Source of the DNA: Nonomuraea endophytica
Lineage (GTDB): Bacteria > Actinomycetota > Actinomycetes > Streptosporangiales > Streptosporangiaceae
Assembly (NCBI RefSeq): GCF_014203235.1
Contig: NZ_JACHIN010000001.1
Location: 1,550,001 to 1,614,000 of the forward strand
Length of the DNA: 64,000 nucleotides
Direction: 5' to 3'
Below the pieces are notes generated by a model, which had not been told where the DNA came from, made no database searches, and saw only the letters and a program-made list of their open reading frames with translations. The position numbers and the translations under genes were made by a program. Shown here one piece after another: positions 33,027 to 42,026 of the stretch. Each line of letters begins with the position of its first letter. Within the stretch, counting starts at the first letter, position 1.

Positions 33027-33674
33027 CTATGCGGCGGCCTCGACAAGCCCGAGTCTGCCTGACAGGCGTTCTCGGACCGCGGGCCATTCTGAGCTCAAGA
33101 TCGAATAGAACGCGGTATCTCGGACCGTGTCGTCGGCGCCTCGGCTTTCCGCTCGCCGCACCCCGTCGAAGTGTGCGCCGAGGGCCTCGATGGCGGCCCG
33201 GGACCGTTCGTTTCTTACATCTGCCTTGAGCGTGATGCGGTGGACGTTCCAGGTCTCGAAGGCGAGCGAGAGCATGAGGTACTTGCTCTCCCGGTTCACA
33301 CCTGTGCCCTGGGCCGAAGCGGCCAGCCAGGTGTAACCGATGTCCGCCACGGACGGGACGTCGCCCACCGTCGCGCGAGCACCCGGCGGCCAGGGCATGG
33401 GGCCCTGCCAGTACTCCAGGTTCATCAGACGGGTGGCACCGACCACACGGTCGGTGTGCAGCCACCGGATGGCGAAGGGCATCGTGCGGCCCTCCGCCTG
33501 CTCAGCCATGGCGGCCTCCACATAGGAGGCAACCTCGTCCCGGCCATGCGGGACGCGAGTGAAGGCGTAAGTGGAGCGGTCTTCACTCGCCGCGGCGGCG
33601 AGGTCTTCGACCGCCGCGAGGCTGAGAGGTTCCAGGCGCACGAGGCGCCCGGACAAGGTGACAAGAGCGGGCAT
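33027..33674 (-). CDS. GNAT-family acetyltransferase (RimJ/RimL type)
   Basis: A 215-aa GNAT of the RimJ/RimL-like group: GRLVRLEPLSLAAVEDLAAAA at the N-terminus, ADIGYTWLAASAQGTGVNRESKYLML with Q-G-T-G as acetyl-CoA loop, and VHRITLKADVRNERSRAAIEALGA (motif B). RimJ/RimL enzymes acetylate ribosomal-protein N-termini, but most family members have other unknown substrates. ATG 33674 begins right before the domain; a GTG 13 codons upstream is possible. Confidence 0.87.
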   Translation of the reverse strand: MPALVTLSGRLVRLEPLSLAAVEDLAAAASEDRSTYAFTRVPHGRDEVASYVEAAMAEQAEGRTMPFAIRWLHTDRVVGATRLMNLEYWQGPMPWPPGARATVGDVPSVADIGYTWLAASAQGTGVNRESKYLMLSLAFETWNVHRITLKADVRNERSRAAIEALGAHFDGVRRAESRGADDTVRDTAFYSILSSEWPAVRERLSGRLGLVEAAA

Positions 33675-33777
33675 GAGCACATGATGAGGGCTGCTGTGCC
33701 CACCTGTAACCACGTGACGCGGGTCAACATTTTCGGCTTGCGGAAAACAGGGTGTTTTCGCAGGTCAACCTGGAGAA

Positions 33778-35061
33778 TCAGCCCAAAGATTCGCCCAACT
33801 GTGACACCAGCGAGCGGTGCCGTTCACGTGGCCGCCGCACGGACAGTTCTTTGAGTCCCATGAGCAGGTGATCAAGGCTGCCGGAGATCCACGGAAGGCA
33901 CAGCGGGTCGGCCGAGTTGAGGGCGGTCAGCCGCTCCTCGGTGCTCTCCCCGTAGAGAAGGCTCGTGGCCACCCGTACGCGCGCCGCCGAGGGGTCGTCC
34001 CCGAAGGCGTGGCCGGGCAGGACGCCGATCCCGTGCTCGTCGAGCAGGATCCGGGTGACCTCCGCGGAGCCGCCCAGCCGCAGATGGCCGAGGTCCGGGT
34101 AGAGGTAGAAGCCGCCCTGCGGCTTGGCCACCGCGCAGCCCGCCTCGACGAACCGGTCGTAGACCGCCCGCGAGACCTTGGCGTGCAGCCGGCGGCTCTG
34201 GTTGACCCGCTCCACCAGCTCCGGCGGCTCGGTGAAGGCGTAGGCGGCGGCGTCCTGGACCGGCGCGGCCGGCGCCGACCAGATCTCGCTGGCCACCGCG
34301 AGCAACTGCCTGCGCAGTTGGGTCGCGCCGTCCGGCAGTCGCGCCACGCCGATGCGCCAGCCGCCCAGCGCCAGGCTCTTGCTCAGCCCCGTCGTGATGA
34401 CCGTCCGCTCCGGCGCGAGATCGGCAGGAGAGGTGTACGGCAGCGCCGTGTCGTGCAGCAGATCCCGGTAGATCTCGTCGGAGATGATGACCAGGTCGAG
34501 CTCGCGGGCGACCTCCACCAGCCGGTGGATGGTCCGCGGCGACGCGAGCCGCCCGGTGGGGTTGTCCGGCAGCGTCACCAGCAGCGACCGTACGGTCCTG
34601 CCCTGGGTGCGCGCGTGCAGCACCGCGGAGACGAGCTTGTCGGGATCGGGCGCCCCACCCTCGCCGGGGGGCGCCGGAACCATGATGGGCTTGGCGCCGA
34701 CCAGGTCGGCCTGGGCCGCGTAGCTGACCCAGCTCGGCGCGGTCATCACGATGTCGCCGCCCAGCGCCAGGATCATGCCGTAAAGGAGCGACTTGCTGCC
34801 CGGCCCGCACACCACGTAGTCGGGGTCGGTCGCCAGCCCTCGCCGGTTCCAGTAGCCCGCCGCGGCCTCGCGCAGCTCGGCCGCCCCCGCGACCGGGCCG
34901 TAGCCGTTGCGCTCGGATGCGGCGACCAGCTTGTCGCGCAGCGCCGGGTGGACGGGCAGCCCGGCCTCGCCGAAGGCGAGGTTGAGCACGCGTTCCCCGG
35001 CGCGCCGTCTTCGCTCGATGTCCTCGTTGGCCGCCAGCGTGGCGGAGAGGGTAACCGTCAT
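33778..35061 (-). CDS. Class I/II pyridoxal-phosphate aminotransferase
   Basis: A 427-aa fold-type I aminotransferase. NGYGPVAGAAELREAAAGYW, PGSKSLLYGMILALGGDIV, LVTLPDNPTG (N-P of the cofactor site), LVIISDEIYRDLLH (Asp-Tyr pair) and TGLSKSLALGGWRIG with the Schiff-base Lys between two Ser are all in the expected order. Substrate unknown. Start ATG 35061, with GTG 35070 as alternative. It is divergent from a LysR-type regulator 79 bp away; repeated AGGCATAAG sequences (35092 and 35126) lie in the gap. Confidence 0.88.
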   Translation of the reverse strand: MTVTLSATLAANEDIERRRRAGERVLNLAFGEAGLPVHPALRDKLVAASERNGYGPVAGAAELREAAAGYWNRRGLATDPDYVVCGPGSKSLLYGMILALGGDIVMTAPSWVSYAAQADLVGAKPIMVPAPPGEGGAPDPDKLVSAVLHARTQGRTVRSLLVTLPDNPTGRLASPRTIHRLVEVARELDLVIISDEIYRDLLHDTALPYTSPADLAPERTVITTGLSKSLALGGWRIGVARLPDGATQLRRQLLAVASEIWSAPAAPVQDAAAYAFTEPPELVERVNQSRRLHAKVSRAVYDRFVEAGCAVAKPQGGFYLYPDLGHLRLGGSAEVTRILLDEHGIGVLPGHAFGDDPSAARVRVATSLLYGESTEERLTALNSADPLCLPWISGSLDHLLMGLKELSVRRPRERHRSLVSQLGESLG

Positions 35062-35140
35062 GTTTGTCACGTTCCCAGCGTGGTTGGATAGAGGCATAAG
35101 TACAAGCGAGGCTTCATGTGGGTAGGCATAAGGAAGTCCG

Positions 35141-36076
35141 ATGCTCGATCTGCGCCGTCTGACCTTGATCTGCGAGTTCGCCCGCCGGGGCAGCATCGCC
35201 GCGACCGCCACGGCGCTCGGTTACAGCCCGTCGGCGGTGTCCCAGCAACTCGTCGCGCTTGAGCGGGAGACCGGCACCGCGTTGCTCGACCGGACCGCGC
35301 GCAGCGCCGAGCTGACCGACGCGGGACGCCGTCTGGTGGCCCACGCCGAGCGCATCCTGGCCATGGTCGAGGAGGCCGAGTCCGACCTTTCCGCCCAGGC
35401 GGGCAGTCCCACCGGGCGCGTGGTCCTGACCGCCTTCCCGACGGCCGCGGTCGCCTTCGCGCCCGCCCTCGCCCGCACGCTGCGCCGCCACACCGAGCTG
35501 TCGCTCCGGCTCGGGCAGAGCCGCTCGGGCCGCGGCATGCGCGAGGTGCAGGCGGGCGAGGTCGACATCGCCCTCATCGACGACTGGTACGGCAGGGCCC
35601 GCGACAGCGACAGCACCCGGGTCTTCCCCCTCCTGCACGACCCCCTCGTGCTGGTGGTGCCCCGCAAGCACCGGCTGGCCGACCCCGACATCCCGCTCGA
35701 CCTGGCCGAACTGCGCGACGAGCCGTGGATGGCGACCCCGGACGGCGAGCCGTCCCGGCTGGCCGTGGACCGCCTGTTCGTCGACGTGGGCGGCACCAAG
35801 CCCACGCCGTGGGAGTTCGAGGGCCTCGGGACGATCCTGTCGCTGGTGGCCAAGGGCATCGGGATCGCCGCGGTCCCGTCCCTGGCGCTGGCCGCGGGCG
35901 TGCGCGGCATCGCGGTGCGCACCTTCCCCGGCGACCCGGTCGGCAGGGAGGTGCACGCGGTGGCCCGTACCTCCAGCGTCCACCGGCCGTCGGTGTCGGT
36001 CACCCTGCGGGCCATCCACGTGGCCGCCCGCTACATCGCGGCCGATCTGGAGCAGCTGCGGCTGGCCGAGCGATAG
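35141..36076 (+). CDS. LysR-family transcriptional regulator
   Basis: A 311-aa LysR protein: N-terminal [46 protein letters not shown] (residues about 1-60), then a substrate-binding domain from about 90 ([20 protein letters not shown]). Likely regulates the divergent aminotransferase, as is usual for LysR. A short inverted repeat AAGC-GAG-GCTT lies in the intergenic region. Stop is 10 bp before the RNase HII start. Confidence 0.9.
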   Translation: MLDLRRLTLICEFARRGSIAATATALGYSPSAVSQQLVALERETGTALLDRTARSAELTDAGRRLVAHAERILAMVEEAESDLSAQAGSPTGRVVLTAFPTAAVAFAPALARTLRRHTELSLRLGQSRSGRGMREVQAGEVDIALIDDWYGRARDSDSTRVFPLLHDPLVLVVPRKHRLADPDIPLDLAELRDEPWMATPDGEPSRLAVDRLFVDVGGTKPTPWEFEGLGTILSLVAKGIGIAAVPSLALAAGVRGIAVRTFPGDPVGREVHAVARTSSVHRPSVSVTLRAIHVAARYIAADLEQLRLAER

Positions 36077-36086
36077 CCTCTGCCGC

Positions 36087-36758
36087 ATGGCGCCCACCTA
36101 CGACATCGAGCGGCAGCTCCTCGCCCTGCCCAGCACCCGTCTGGTCGCGGGTGTCGACGAGGTCGGCAGGGGCGCCTGGGCGGGTCCCGTCACGGTCTGC
36201 GCCGTGGTGAGCGATCTGTCCGAGCCGCCGGCGGGGCTGACCGACTCCAAGCAGCTCACCCAGCGCCGCCGCGAGGGCCTCATCGGCGACCTGGAGTCCT
36301 GGGCCGCGGGCATCGGCTTCGGCGAGGCGTCCCACGCGGAGATCGACGCGCTGGGCATGACCGCGGCGCTGTCGCGGGCGGCCAGGCGGGCGCTGGAGGC
36401 CCTGCCGGTCCGCCCTGACGCGGTCATTCTCGACGGCGCCCACGACTACATCGGCCCGCCCTGGCCGGTCCGCCTGGAGGTCAAGGCGGACGCGGTGAGC
36501 GTCTCGGTGGCGGCCGCCTCGGTGCTGGCCAAGGTGCGGCGCGACGCGTACATGGGCACGATCGGCTGTGACGACTACGGCTTCGCCGACAACGCCGGCT
36601 ACCCCTCGCCCATCCACCTGACCGCGCTGGCCGAGCACGGTCCCACGCCCCACCACCGGCTGTCCTGGTCCTACCTCGACGACCTGCCGAAGTGGCGCCA
36701 CCTGAAGCGCCACCGCGACCCGCTCGTCGGCGAGGGCCAGGAGTCCCTGTTCGGCTAG
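36087..36758 (+). CDS. rnhB: Ribonuclease HII
   Basis: A 223-aa enzyme removing RNA from RNA-DNA hybrids, including single ribonucleotides. [13 protein letters not shown] (residues 22-34) holds catalytic D24-E25; D116 in VILDGAHD and an Asp in AKVRRDAYM near 150 complete the carboxylate set. Length fits. Start ATG 36087. The last 4 bp overlap the convergent FAD oxidoreductase gene. Confidence 0.95.
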   Translation: MAPTYDIERQLLALPSTRLVAGVDEVGRGAWAGPVTVCAVVSDLSEPPAGLTDSKQLTQRRREGLIGDLESWAAGIGFGEASHAEIDALGMTAALSRAARRALEALPVRPDAVILDGAHDYIGPPWPVRLEVKADAVSVSVAAASVLAKVRRDAYMGTIGCDDYGFADNAGYPSPIHLTALAEHGPTPHHRLSWSYLDDLPKWRHLKRHRDPLVGEGQESLFG

Positions 36759-38014
36759 ATCGGGTAGTTGGCGCGGAAGACGCCGTTGGGGTCGCGCCGC
36801 CGCTTGATCTCCCGCAGCCGCTCGTAGGCGACCGCGCCGAACGCCTGCGCCGCCTTCTCCCCAGGCTTCAGGAAGGTGTACGGCTTGCGCCCCTCCCCGC
36901 CCAGCGCGGCGGCCAGCGCGATCTCCTTGCCCTCCACGTCACCGGTGCCCGGGATGCCGAACATGTAGAGCAGGTACGGATCGGCCACCGGCCCCGCCGC
37001 GCTGTCCGACGGCCCGGCCAGCGCCCCGCCCAGGTGCCGGATCTGCACGCTGAGCAGCGGGTCGATGGGCCCGCTCAGCAGCGCGGCCGCGTGCTCCAGG
37101 CTCGGCAGCAGCTCGGCGTGCGACTGGCCGGGGCCCGGGTCGGTCGGCTCCTGCTCGATGGAGCCGAGCTCGTGCACGGGCAGCACGGCGTGGGTGTCGG
37201 AGATCAGCCCGGCGATCTTGCCGAACGGCGCGAGCAGCGCCCTGGCCTCCCGCTCCGGGCCGAGGTAGGTGGAGTCGAGCGCCACGAACGGCGGGGCGCC
37301 GGGGAACTGGAGCAGGTCCAGCCACAGGGTCAGCTCGTCCGGCGCCACGGCCGTCACCCGCCGGAACGCCTCCAGCACCTCGGGGGCCCGCTCGGCCGGC
37401 CAGAGCAGCCGCCCGCCGTACAGCTGAGGGGCGGGTCGCAGGTCGATCTCCAGCGCGGTCACCACCGCGAAGTCGCCGCCACCGCCCCGCAGCGCCCAGA
37501 ACAGGTCGGCGTCGGACTCGGCGCTCACCCGGCGCGGCGCGCCCTCGGCGTCGACGATCTCGAAGGCGCGCACGCTGTCGGCGGCCCAGCCCCACTTGCG
37601 GCTGAACCAGCTCAGCCCGCCGCCGAGCGTGTAGGCGGTCACGTTGACGGCGGGGGTGCTGCCGGCGACGCCGGTCAGCCCGTGCGGGCCGGCGGCTTCG
37701 AGGAGCTTGCCCCACTTGACGCCGGCGCCGACCCTGGCCACGCGGCCGTCCAGGGTGACCTCGTCCAGGCGGGAGGTGCGCAGGAGGATCGTGCCCTCGG
37801 TGTCGCCGCTGGCGCCGTGGCCGCTCGGCTGGGTGGTGACGGTCAGGCCGTGCGCGGCCGCGTGGCGGACCAGAGCTGCCACGTCGGCGGCGTGCGCGGC
37901 GTGGGCGACGGCCAGGACGGGCTGCTCGATCGCCAGGTTCCAGGGCTTGGTGGCCTGCTCGAAGGCGGCGTCGCCGGGGCGCAGGATCGGGCCGTCGAAG
38001 TTCTCGATGTTCAT
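36755..38014 (-). CDS. FAD-binding (PCMH/BBE-type) oxidoreductase
   Basis: A 419-aa flavoprotein of the berberine-bridge-enzyme type. FAD_binding_4 domain at about 30-200: [79 protein letters not shown]-terminal BBE segment [20 protein letters not shown]. The His of PSGHGAS may carry FAD covalently, while the usual second Cys attachment is replaced by a VAGS segment. Substrate unknown. It begins 4 bp after the AhpD-like gene, so they form an operon. Confidence 0.87.
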   Translation of the reverse strand: MNIENFDGPILRPGDAAFEQATKPWNLAIEQPVLAVAHAAHAADVAALVRHAAAHGLTVTTQPSGHGASGDTEGTILLRTSRLDEVTLDGRVARVGAGVKWGKLLEAAGPHGLTGVAGSTPAVNVTAYTLGGGLSWFSRKWGWAADSVRAFEIVDAEGAPRRVSAESDADLFWALRGGGGDFAVVTALEIDLRPAPQLYGGRLLWPAERAPEVLEAFRRVTAVAPDELTLWLDLLQFPGAPPFVALDSTYLGPEREARALLAPFGKIAGLISDTHAVLPVHELGSIEQEPTDPGPGQSHAELLPSLEHAAALLSGPIDPLLSVQIRHLGGALAGPSDSAAGPVADPYLLYMFGIPGTGDVEGKEIALAAALGGEGRKPYTFLKPGEKAAQAFGAVAYERLREIKRRRDPNGVFRANYPI

Positions 38015-38018
38015 GGTT

Positions 38019-38456
38019 TCAGGCTCCAGCGGTGGTGCGGACGGTGACGTTGATGCGGTTCCAGGCGTTGATGTTCGCGATGGCCATGACTAGGGCGGCC
38101 AGCTGCTCTTCCGTGTAGTGATCGGCGGCGTCGTCCCAGACGTCGTCGGGCACGCCCGCCGGGTTGTCGCTCAGGCGGGTGGCGGCCTCGGCCAGGGCCA
38201 GCGCGGCGCGTTCCTCGTCGGTGTAGTACGGCGCCTCGCGCCACGCGGCCACTGACCAGAGGCGCTCGTCGCTCTCGCCGGCCTTCTTGGCGTCGCGGGC
38301 GTGCATGTCGACGCAGTAGCCGCAGCCGTTGATCTGGCTGACCCGCAGGCGGAGCAGCTCCAGGGTGCTCTGGGGGACGTCGCAGCGGCGCAGGTGGGCC
38401 TCGACGGCCAGCAGGCCCTGGTACCCGGCGGTGCCGATCTTGATGCGGGCGGTCAT
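38019..38456 (-). CDS. Carboxymuconolactone decarboxylase/AhpD-family protein
   Basis: A 145-aa AhpD-like protein. The redox motif is GCGYCVDMHARDAKKAGE (residues about 46-63) with CxxC and the His three positions after the second Cys, as in alkylhydroperoxidases. C-terminal AIANINAWNRINVTVR is a family hallmark. Likely peroxidase or redox partner; first gene of an operon with the FAD oxidoreductase. Its promoter carries TCCTGGAT-N11-AGAAT, shared with the Rrf2 gene. Confidence 0.88.
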   Translation of the reverse strand: MTARIKIGTAGYQGLLAVEAHLRRCDVPQSTLELLRLRVSQINGCGYCVDMHARDAKKAGESDERLWSVAAWREAPYYTDEERAALALAEAATRLSDNPAGVPDDVWDDAADHYTEEQLAALVMAIANINAWNRINVTVRTTAGA

Positions 38457-38471
38457 GGGTTATTCTCGCTT

Positions 38472-38495
38472 TCCTGGATGTTTAATATCTAGAAT
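38472..38495. promoter_or_regulatory. Shared Rrf2-type operator, copy 1
   Basis: TCCTGGAT (38472-38479), 11 bp, AGAAT (38491-38495). The identical half-sites with identical spacing recur at 39016-39039 next to the Rrf2 gene. This copy is 16 bp upstream of the AhpD-like start. Confidence 0.6.
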
Positions 38496-38528
38496 CTGGC
38501 TACGGAAGAAGCTCGCTCAACCGCTTTC

Positions 38529-39008
38529 TCAGGCGCGCAGGCTTTCGAAGCGGGCGCGGGTGCCCTCGCGGGTGTTCGGGTGCTTGCGCTGCACGGTCGC
38601 GGCGATGTCGGCGACGGTCTTGCCCGCCAGCGACTTGCGCCAGGCGAGGTCGGCCTGCCGCATGGCCATCGAGAGCTCGCAGTGCGCGCGATAGTCGACG
38701 TCGTCGCGGCCACCGGGACCCTTGCGCAGGATGCCCTCGCAGCGGAACGCGTCCTCGCGGCCCTCGATCGCCGTCACGATGTCGAGCAGGGTGATCTGGT
38801 CGGGCCGCCTGGCCAGCCTGAAGCCGCCGCGCGGGCCCGAGGTGGAGGTGAGGATGCCCGCCTTCACCAGGGACTGAAGCTGTTTGTTGAGGTAGGCGGC
38901 CGGCAACTCGTAGAAGGCCGCGAGTTTCTTCGCCGTGACCGCCTCGTCCTGGTCGAGCCACGTCATGTTGACGCAGCTGTGCAGCGCCCACTCGACGCCC
39001 TCGTTCAT
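38529..39008 (-). CDS. Rrf2-family transcriptional regulator
   Basis: A 159-aa Rrf2 protein: MNEGVEWALHSCVNM, then HTH with LAAFYELPAAYLNKQLQSLVKAGILTSTSGPRGGFRLAR (residues about 30-70), the Rrf2 signature. Cys at about 91 and 112 might sense redox state or bind an Fe-S cluster, but the three-Cys cluster of IscR/NsrR is not clear. ATG 39008 has AGGAT about 8 bp upstream; ATG 39014 is the alternative. It probably controls itself, the AhpD/FAD operon and the divergent LLM gene. Confidence 0.88.
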   Translation of the reverse strand: MNEGVEWALHSCVNMTWLDQDEAVTAKKLAAFYELPAAYLNKQLQSLVKAGILTSTSGPRGGFRLARRPDQITLLDIVTAIEGREDAFRCEGILRKGPGGRDDVDYRAHCELSMAMRQADLAWRKSLAGKTVADIAATVQRKHPNTREGTRARFESLRA

Positions 39009-39015
39009 CCGCATA

Positions 39016-39039
39016 TCCTGGATACTAGACCTCCAGAAT
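39016..39039. promoter_or_regulatory. Shared Rrf2-type operator, copy 2
   Basis: TCCTGGAT (39016-39023), 11 bp, AGAAT (39035-39039), same as at 38472. TATCCTGGATA (39014-39024) is itself palindromic. It lies between the Rrf2 start and the divergent LLM gene. Confidence 0.6.
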
Positions 39040-39069
39040 AGGAAGCGCAACCCGGTTAGCATCTGAGGG

Positions 39070-40104
39070 GTGCGCATCGGGATCTTTCTGATCGCTGCCC
39101 AGTTTCCCGGGCAGGCAGCCGGTCAGGCGCTGGCCCAGGTCGTGGAGTGGATCGAGGCCGCCGAGGAGGCCGGGTTCGACGACGTGTGGATCGCCGAACA
39201 CCACTTCATGTCGTACGGCGTGTGCCCGTCGGCCACCACGCTCGCGGCGCTGGCCCTGGGCCGGACCCGGCGCATCGGCGTCGGCACGGCGGTCAGCGTG
39301 CTGTCGGCCTGGCACCCGGTGGCGCTGGCCGAGCAGGCGGCGATGCTGCACCATCTGTCCGGTGGCCGGTTCACGCTCGGGGTCGGGCGCGGCGGGCCGT
39401 GGCTGGAGCTGGAGGTGCTCGGCACCGGCGTGGAGCGCTACGAGCGCGGGTTCGCGGAGTCGCTCGACGTGTTGTGTGCGGCGATGTCGGGGGAGCGGGT
39501 CGCGGCCGACGGGGAGTTCTTCAGGTTCCGTGAGGTGGAGATGGTCCCGGCGGCCCGGATGCGGCCGGTGGTGGCCTGCACGTCGCGGGCGACGCTGGCG
39601 CTGGCGGCGGAGCGTGGGCTGCCGATGCTGCTGGGCATGCACGTCGGCGACGAGGAGAAGGCGGCGTTGCTCCGCGAGCACGCGGCCCTGTCTGGTGGTG
39701 TCGGGGGGCATGTGGCGGCGGCCGTGGGGTTCGTGGGGGACTCGACCGAGCGGGCGGTGAGGGAGCTCAGGGAGGCCATGCCGCGCTGGCTGGAGCCGGG
39801 TCTGGCGGGATATGTGCCGGTGGATGGGCGGGCTCGCCCGCCCCGCGATATCCCGAAATATGTGGACTTCTTGAGTCGGACGCACCCGGTCGGCGACCCC
39901 GATCTCTGTGTCGAGCGGATCCGGCGCACCGCCGAGGTCACCGGCCTGCGCCACCTCGTCCTCATGGTCGAGGGCGGCGGGCCGGACCGGACTCTGGACA
40001 ACATCCGCCGCCTCGGGCGGGAAGTGCTGCCGAGGGCCCGGCGGCCGACACCGCCGGGCCCCGTGCCGCCGGCTAGCAGTCCACCAGCTCCGGCTTCTGG
40101 TTGA
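39070..40104 (+). CDS. LLM-class flavin-dependent oxidoreductase
   Basis: A 344-aa bacterial-luciferase-like monooxygenase: MRIGIFLIAAQFPG, GFDDVWIAEHHFMSYGVCPS (typical WxAEHH motif), IGVGTAVSVLSAWHPVALAEQAAML, LSGGRFTLGVGRGGPWLELEV. The C-terminal 25 residues are Pro-rich. FMN is the likely cofactor; substrate unknown. TAGCAT (39057-39062) is 7 nt before GTG 39070, a leaderless start. Divergent from Rrf2. The 3' end overlaps the SCO5389-type gene by 32 bp. Confidence 0.85.
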   Translation: MRIGIFLIAAQFPGQAAGQALAQVVEWIEAAEEAGFDDVWIAEHHFMSYGVCPSATTLAALALGRTRRIGVGTAVSVLSAWHPVALAEQAAMLHHLSGGRFTLGVGRGGPWLELEVLGTGVERYERGFAESLDVLCAAMSGERVAADGEFFRFREVEMVPAARMRPVVACTSRATLALAAERGLPMLLGMHVGDEEKAALLREHAALSGGVGGHVAAAVGFVGDSTERAVRELREAMPRWLEPGLAGYVPVDGRARPPRDIPKYVDFLSRTHPVGDPDLCVERIRRTAEVTGLRHLVLMVEGGGPDRTLDNIRRLGREVLPRARRPTPPGPVPPASSPPAPASG

Positions 40105-40459
40105 GGATCTGCGCCCTGGGAGTCACGAACTCGGCGTGCGCCTTCTCGGCCGACGGGTCGAAGACGGCGACCCGGTGGCAGTTCTGGAAGGCGAGCCGTA
40201 CCCCGAAGTGGCGCTCCAGCGCGCCGCGCATCGAGTCGCTGGCGAGGCAGCGCAGGAGCTGTCCCCGCGCCTCCTCCGACGGCGGCGGTACCTGGTTGTC
40301 GGCGAACTCGGCGCCGCTCTCACCACGCTGCTGGACCAGCTCGCTGATCACCGACCAGGCGTAGGGCAGGGAGTCGCGTACGCAGGCGACGAAGGCCGCG
40401 TCGTCGACCTCTCCGGCACGGGCCTGGTCGAGCAGATCGTTCGGAACGGTCAGCGACAT
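40073..40459 (-). CDS. SCO5389-family protein
   Basis: A 128-aa conserved actinobacterial protein that I recognise as the SCO5389 family. Hallmarks: VRDSLPYAWSVISELV, EFADNQVPPP, RGQLLRCLASDSMRGALERHFGVRLAFQNCHRVAVF and a final PELVDC. Soluble; function unknown. Conserved Cys and His in QNCHRV. Lies 88 bp downstream of the CooC-like ATPase on the same strand. Confidence 0.85.
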   Translation of the reverse strand: MSLTVPNDLLDQARAGEVDDAAFVACVRDSLPYAWSVISELVQQRGESGAEFADNQVPPPSEEARGQLLRCLASDSMRGALERHFGVRLAFQNCHRVAVFDPSAEKAHAEFVTPRAQILNQKPELVDC

Positions 40460-40547
40460 GCTGTCTCCTCACTATGGAAGAAGGGGATCTATCTGACGCT
40501 AGGTGAGAGCCCCGGAGGGCTCCAGATGGCGGGAGGGGGACAGTCGT

Positions 40548-41483
40548 CTACTGGGCCAGCGCGGCCGGGCCGTACACGAAAGCGGGGTCGATCTGCGTGG
40601 CGAGGTCGAGGCCGGTGCGCTCGTTGGCCCACGCGCGGGCGTTGCGCAGGTGGAACTCGGCCGTCTGGCGGCCGAACCGCGCCCAGTCCTTGGGCTGCGC
40701 GTCAAGCTGCTTCAGCAGTACGGCCAGCGCGTCGAGGTTGCCGGTCTCCAGATCGGTCAGCTCGAACGGCCGCCCCTGCTCCAGGGCGCGCACGGCGGGC
40801 GAGTGCTCCATCCAGGTCAGCAGGTCGTCGCCCACGTGCTCGCGCAGGAACTCGACGTCGCCTGGGTCCTGCACCTTGTTGCCGACGACCGCGATCGGCA
40901 CCTCGAAGTCGGCGGCGTAGTCGCGGTACTGCCGGTAGACGCTGACGCCCTGCCGGGTCGGCTCGGCGACGAGCACGGTCAGGTCGAAGCGGGTGAACAG
41001 CCCGGAGGCGAAGGAGTCGGCCCCGGCGGTCATGTCGACCACGACGTATTCGCCGGCCTCGTCCACCAGGTGGTTGAGCAGGAGCTCGACCGCGCCGACC
41101 TTGGAGTGGTAGCAGGCGACGCCGAGGTCCTCCTCGCCGAACGGGCCGGTCACCATGAGCCGCGGGCCCTCGGGCGTGGCCACCGAGTAGGGCAGGTCCT
41201 CGAACGTCAGCAGCCGCGAGCCGCGTCCCGGCGGGGTGGTTTTGACCATGGCGGCGGCCGAGGGGATGCGCGGGTTGTCGCCGCGCAGCAGGTCCTTGAT
41301 CTCGGTGAGGCGGGCGCCGAGCGGCTCGGGCTGGGTGTCGAGGCCGAGCACGAGCGCGAGGTGCTGATTGATGTCGGCGTCGACCGCGACGACCGGGCTG
41401 CCCTGGCCTGCCACGTATCTGGCGAACAGCGCGGACATGGTGGTCTTGCCGCTGCCGCCCTTCCCCACGAATGCCACGCGCAC
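40548..41483 (-). CDS. CooC/ParA-like metal-chaperone-type ATPase
   Basis: A 311-aa deviant-Walker ATPase: MRVAFVGKGGSGKTTMSALF is the P-loop with the signature Lys; VVAVDADINQHL switch I; VVVDMTAGADSFASG switch II. This is closest to CooC, the nickel-insertion ATPase of CO dehydrogenase. At the position of CooC's metal-binding C-x-C the protein has C124-Y-H126. No CODH gene is present. GTG 41483 has AGGAGG upstream. A Zur-box-like palindrome lies 21 bp before the start, suggesting zinc-dependent control and a role in metal supply (inference). Confidence 0.82.
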   Translation of the reverse strand: MRVAFVGKGGSGKTTMSALFARYVAGQGSPVVAVDADINQHLALVLGLDTQPEPLGARLTEIKDLLRGDNPRIPSAAAMVKTTPPGRGSRLLTFEDLPYSVATPEGPRLMVTGPFGEEDLGVACYHSKVGAVELLLNHLVDEAGEYVVVDMTAGADSFASGLFTRFDLTVLVAEPTRQGVSVYRQYRDYAADFEVPIAVVGNKVQDPGDVEFLREHVGDDLLTWMEHSPAVRALEQGRPFELTDLETGNLDALAVLLKQLDAQPKDWARFGRQTAEFHLRNARAWANERTGLDLATQIDPAFVYGPAALAQ

Positions 41484-41503
41484 GCCGGAGCCTCCTTTGG
41501 TTT

Positions 41504-41518
41504 TGAAAACCGTTTTCG
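41504..41518. promoter_or_regulatory. Zur-box-like palindrome
   Basis: TGAAAACCGTTTTCG contains GAAAAC-C-GTTTTC, a perfect 13-bp palindrome very like actinobacterial Zur boxes (TGAAAA-N3-TTTTCA type); only the last base deviates. It lies between the CooC-like gene (minus) and the TPR gene (plus). Confidence 0.55.
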
Positions 41519-41552
41519 TTCTCGGGTGCGCTCATCATGCCACACTGCGGCC

Positions 41553-42026
41553 ATGAGAGATGAAGCTTTGGCGCGAGTCGCGGAACTGAACCGGGCGGGC
41601 AAGCTGGAGGAGGCACACGCGGCGCTGCTGGAGGTGTCGGCCGCGTATCCGGATGATCCGGACGTGGCGCGGGAGACGGCCTACGCGCACGACCGGCTCG
41701 GGCTGGAGAGCGAGGCGGTGCCGTACTACGAGAAGGCGCTTGAGCTGCGGGCGGATGACCGGCTCGGGGTGTTCACCGGGTTCGGCAGCACGCTGCGGGT
41801 GCTCGGCCGCTATGACGAGGCGCTGGAGATGCTGGAGCGCGGGCTGGGCGAGTTCCCGGGCGATCCGGCGTTGCGCGCCTTCCGGGCGATGGCGCTGCAC
41901 AACAAGGGAGCCCACCGCGAGGCGGTGAGCTCCCTGCTGAAGCTGGTGTCGGAGGGCGAGCAGGCCGGTGGCTACGGCCGCGCGCTCGCCTACTACGCCG
42001 ACAACCTCGACCTGGTCGTGGACTAA
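41553..42026 (+). CDS. Tetratricopeptide-repeat protein
   Basis: A 157-aa all-helical protein with about four TPR units: LNRAGKLEEAHAALLEVSAAYP, LGLESEAVPYYEKALEL, LGRYDEALEMLERGLGEFPGDP, NKGAHREAVSSLLKLVSEG. No signal peptide. Acts as a protein-binding scaffold; partner unknown. Shares the 69-bp promoter region with the divergent CooC-like ATPase, so it may answer to the same Zur-like site. The last 4 bp overlap the LCP gene end. Confidence 0.85.
   Translation: MRDEALARVAELNRAGKLEEAHAALLEVSAAYPDDPDVARETAYAHDRLGLESEAVPYYEKALELRADDRLGVFTGFGSTLRVLGRYDEALEMLERGLGEFPGDPALRAFRAMALHNKGAHREAVSSLLKLVSEGEQAGGYGRALAYYADNLDLVVD

Noticed and set aside
41504..41518. Reading the GAAAAC/GTTTTC palindrome as a Fur/iron box or a simple terminator
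   Set aside because: No T-tract follows it, it lies upstream rather than downstream of genes, and the spacing fits Zur-type sites better than the 19-bp Fur box; still unproven.
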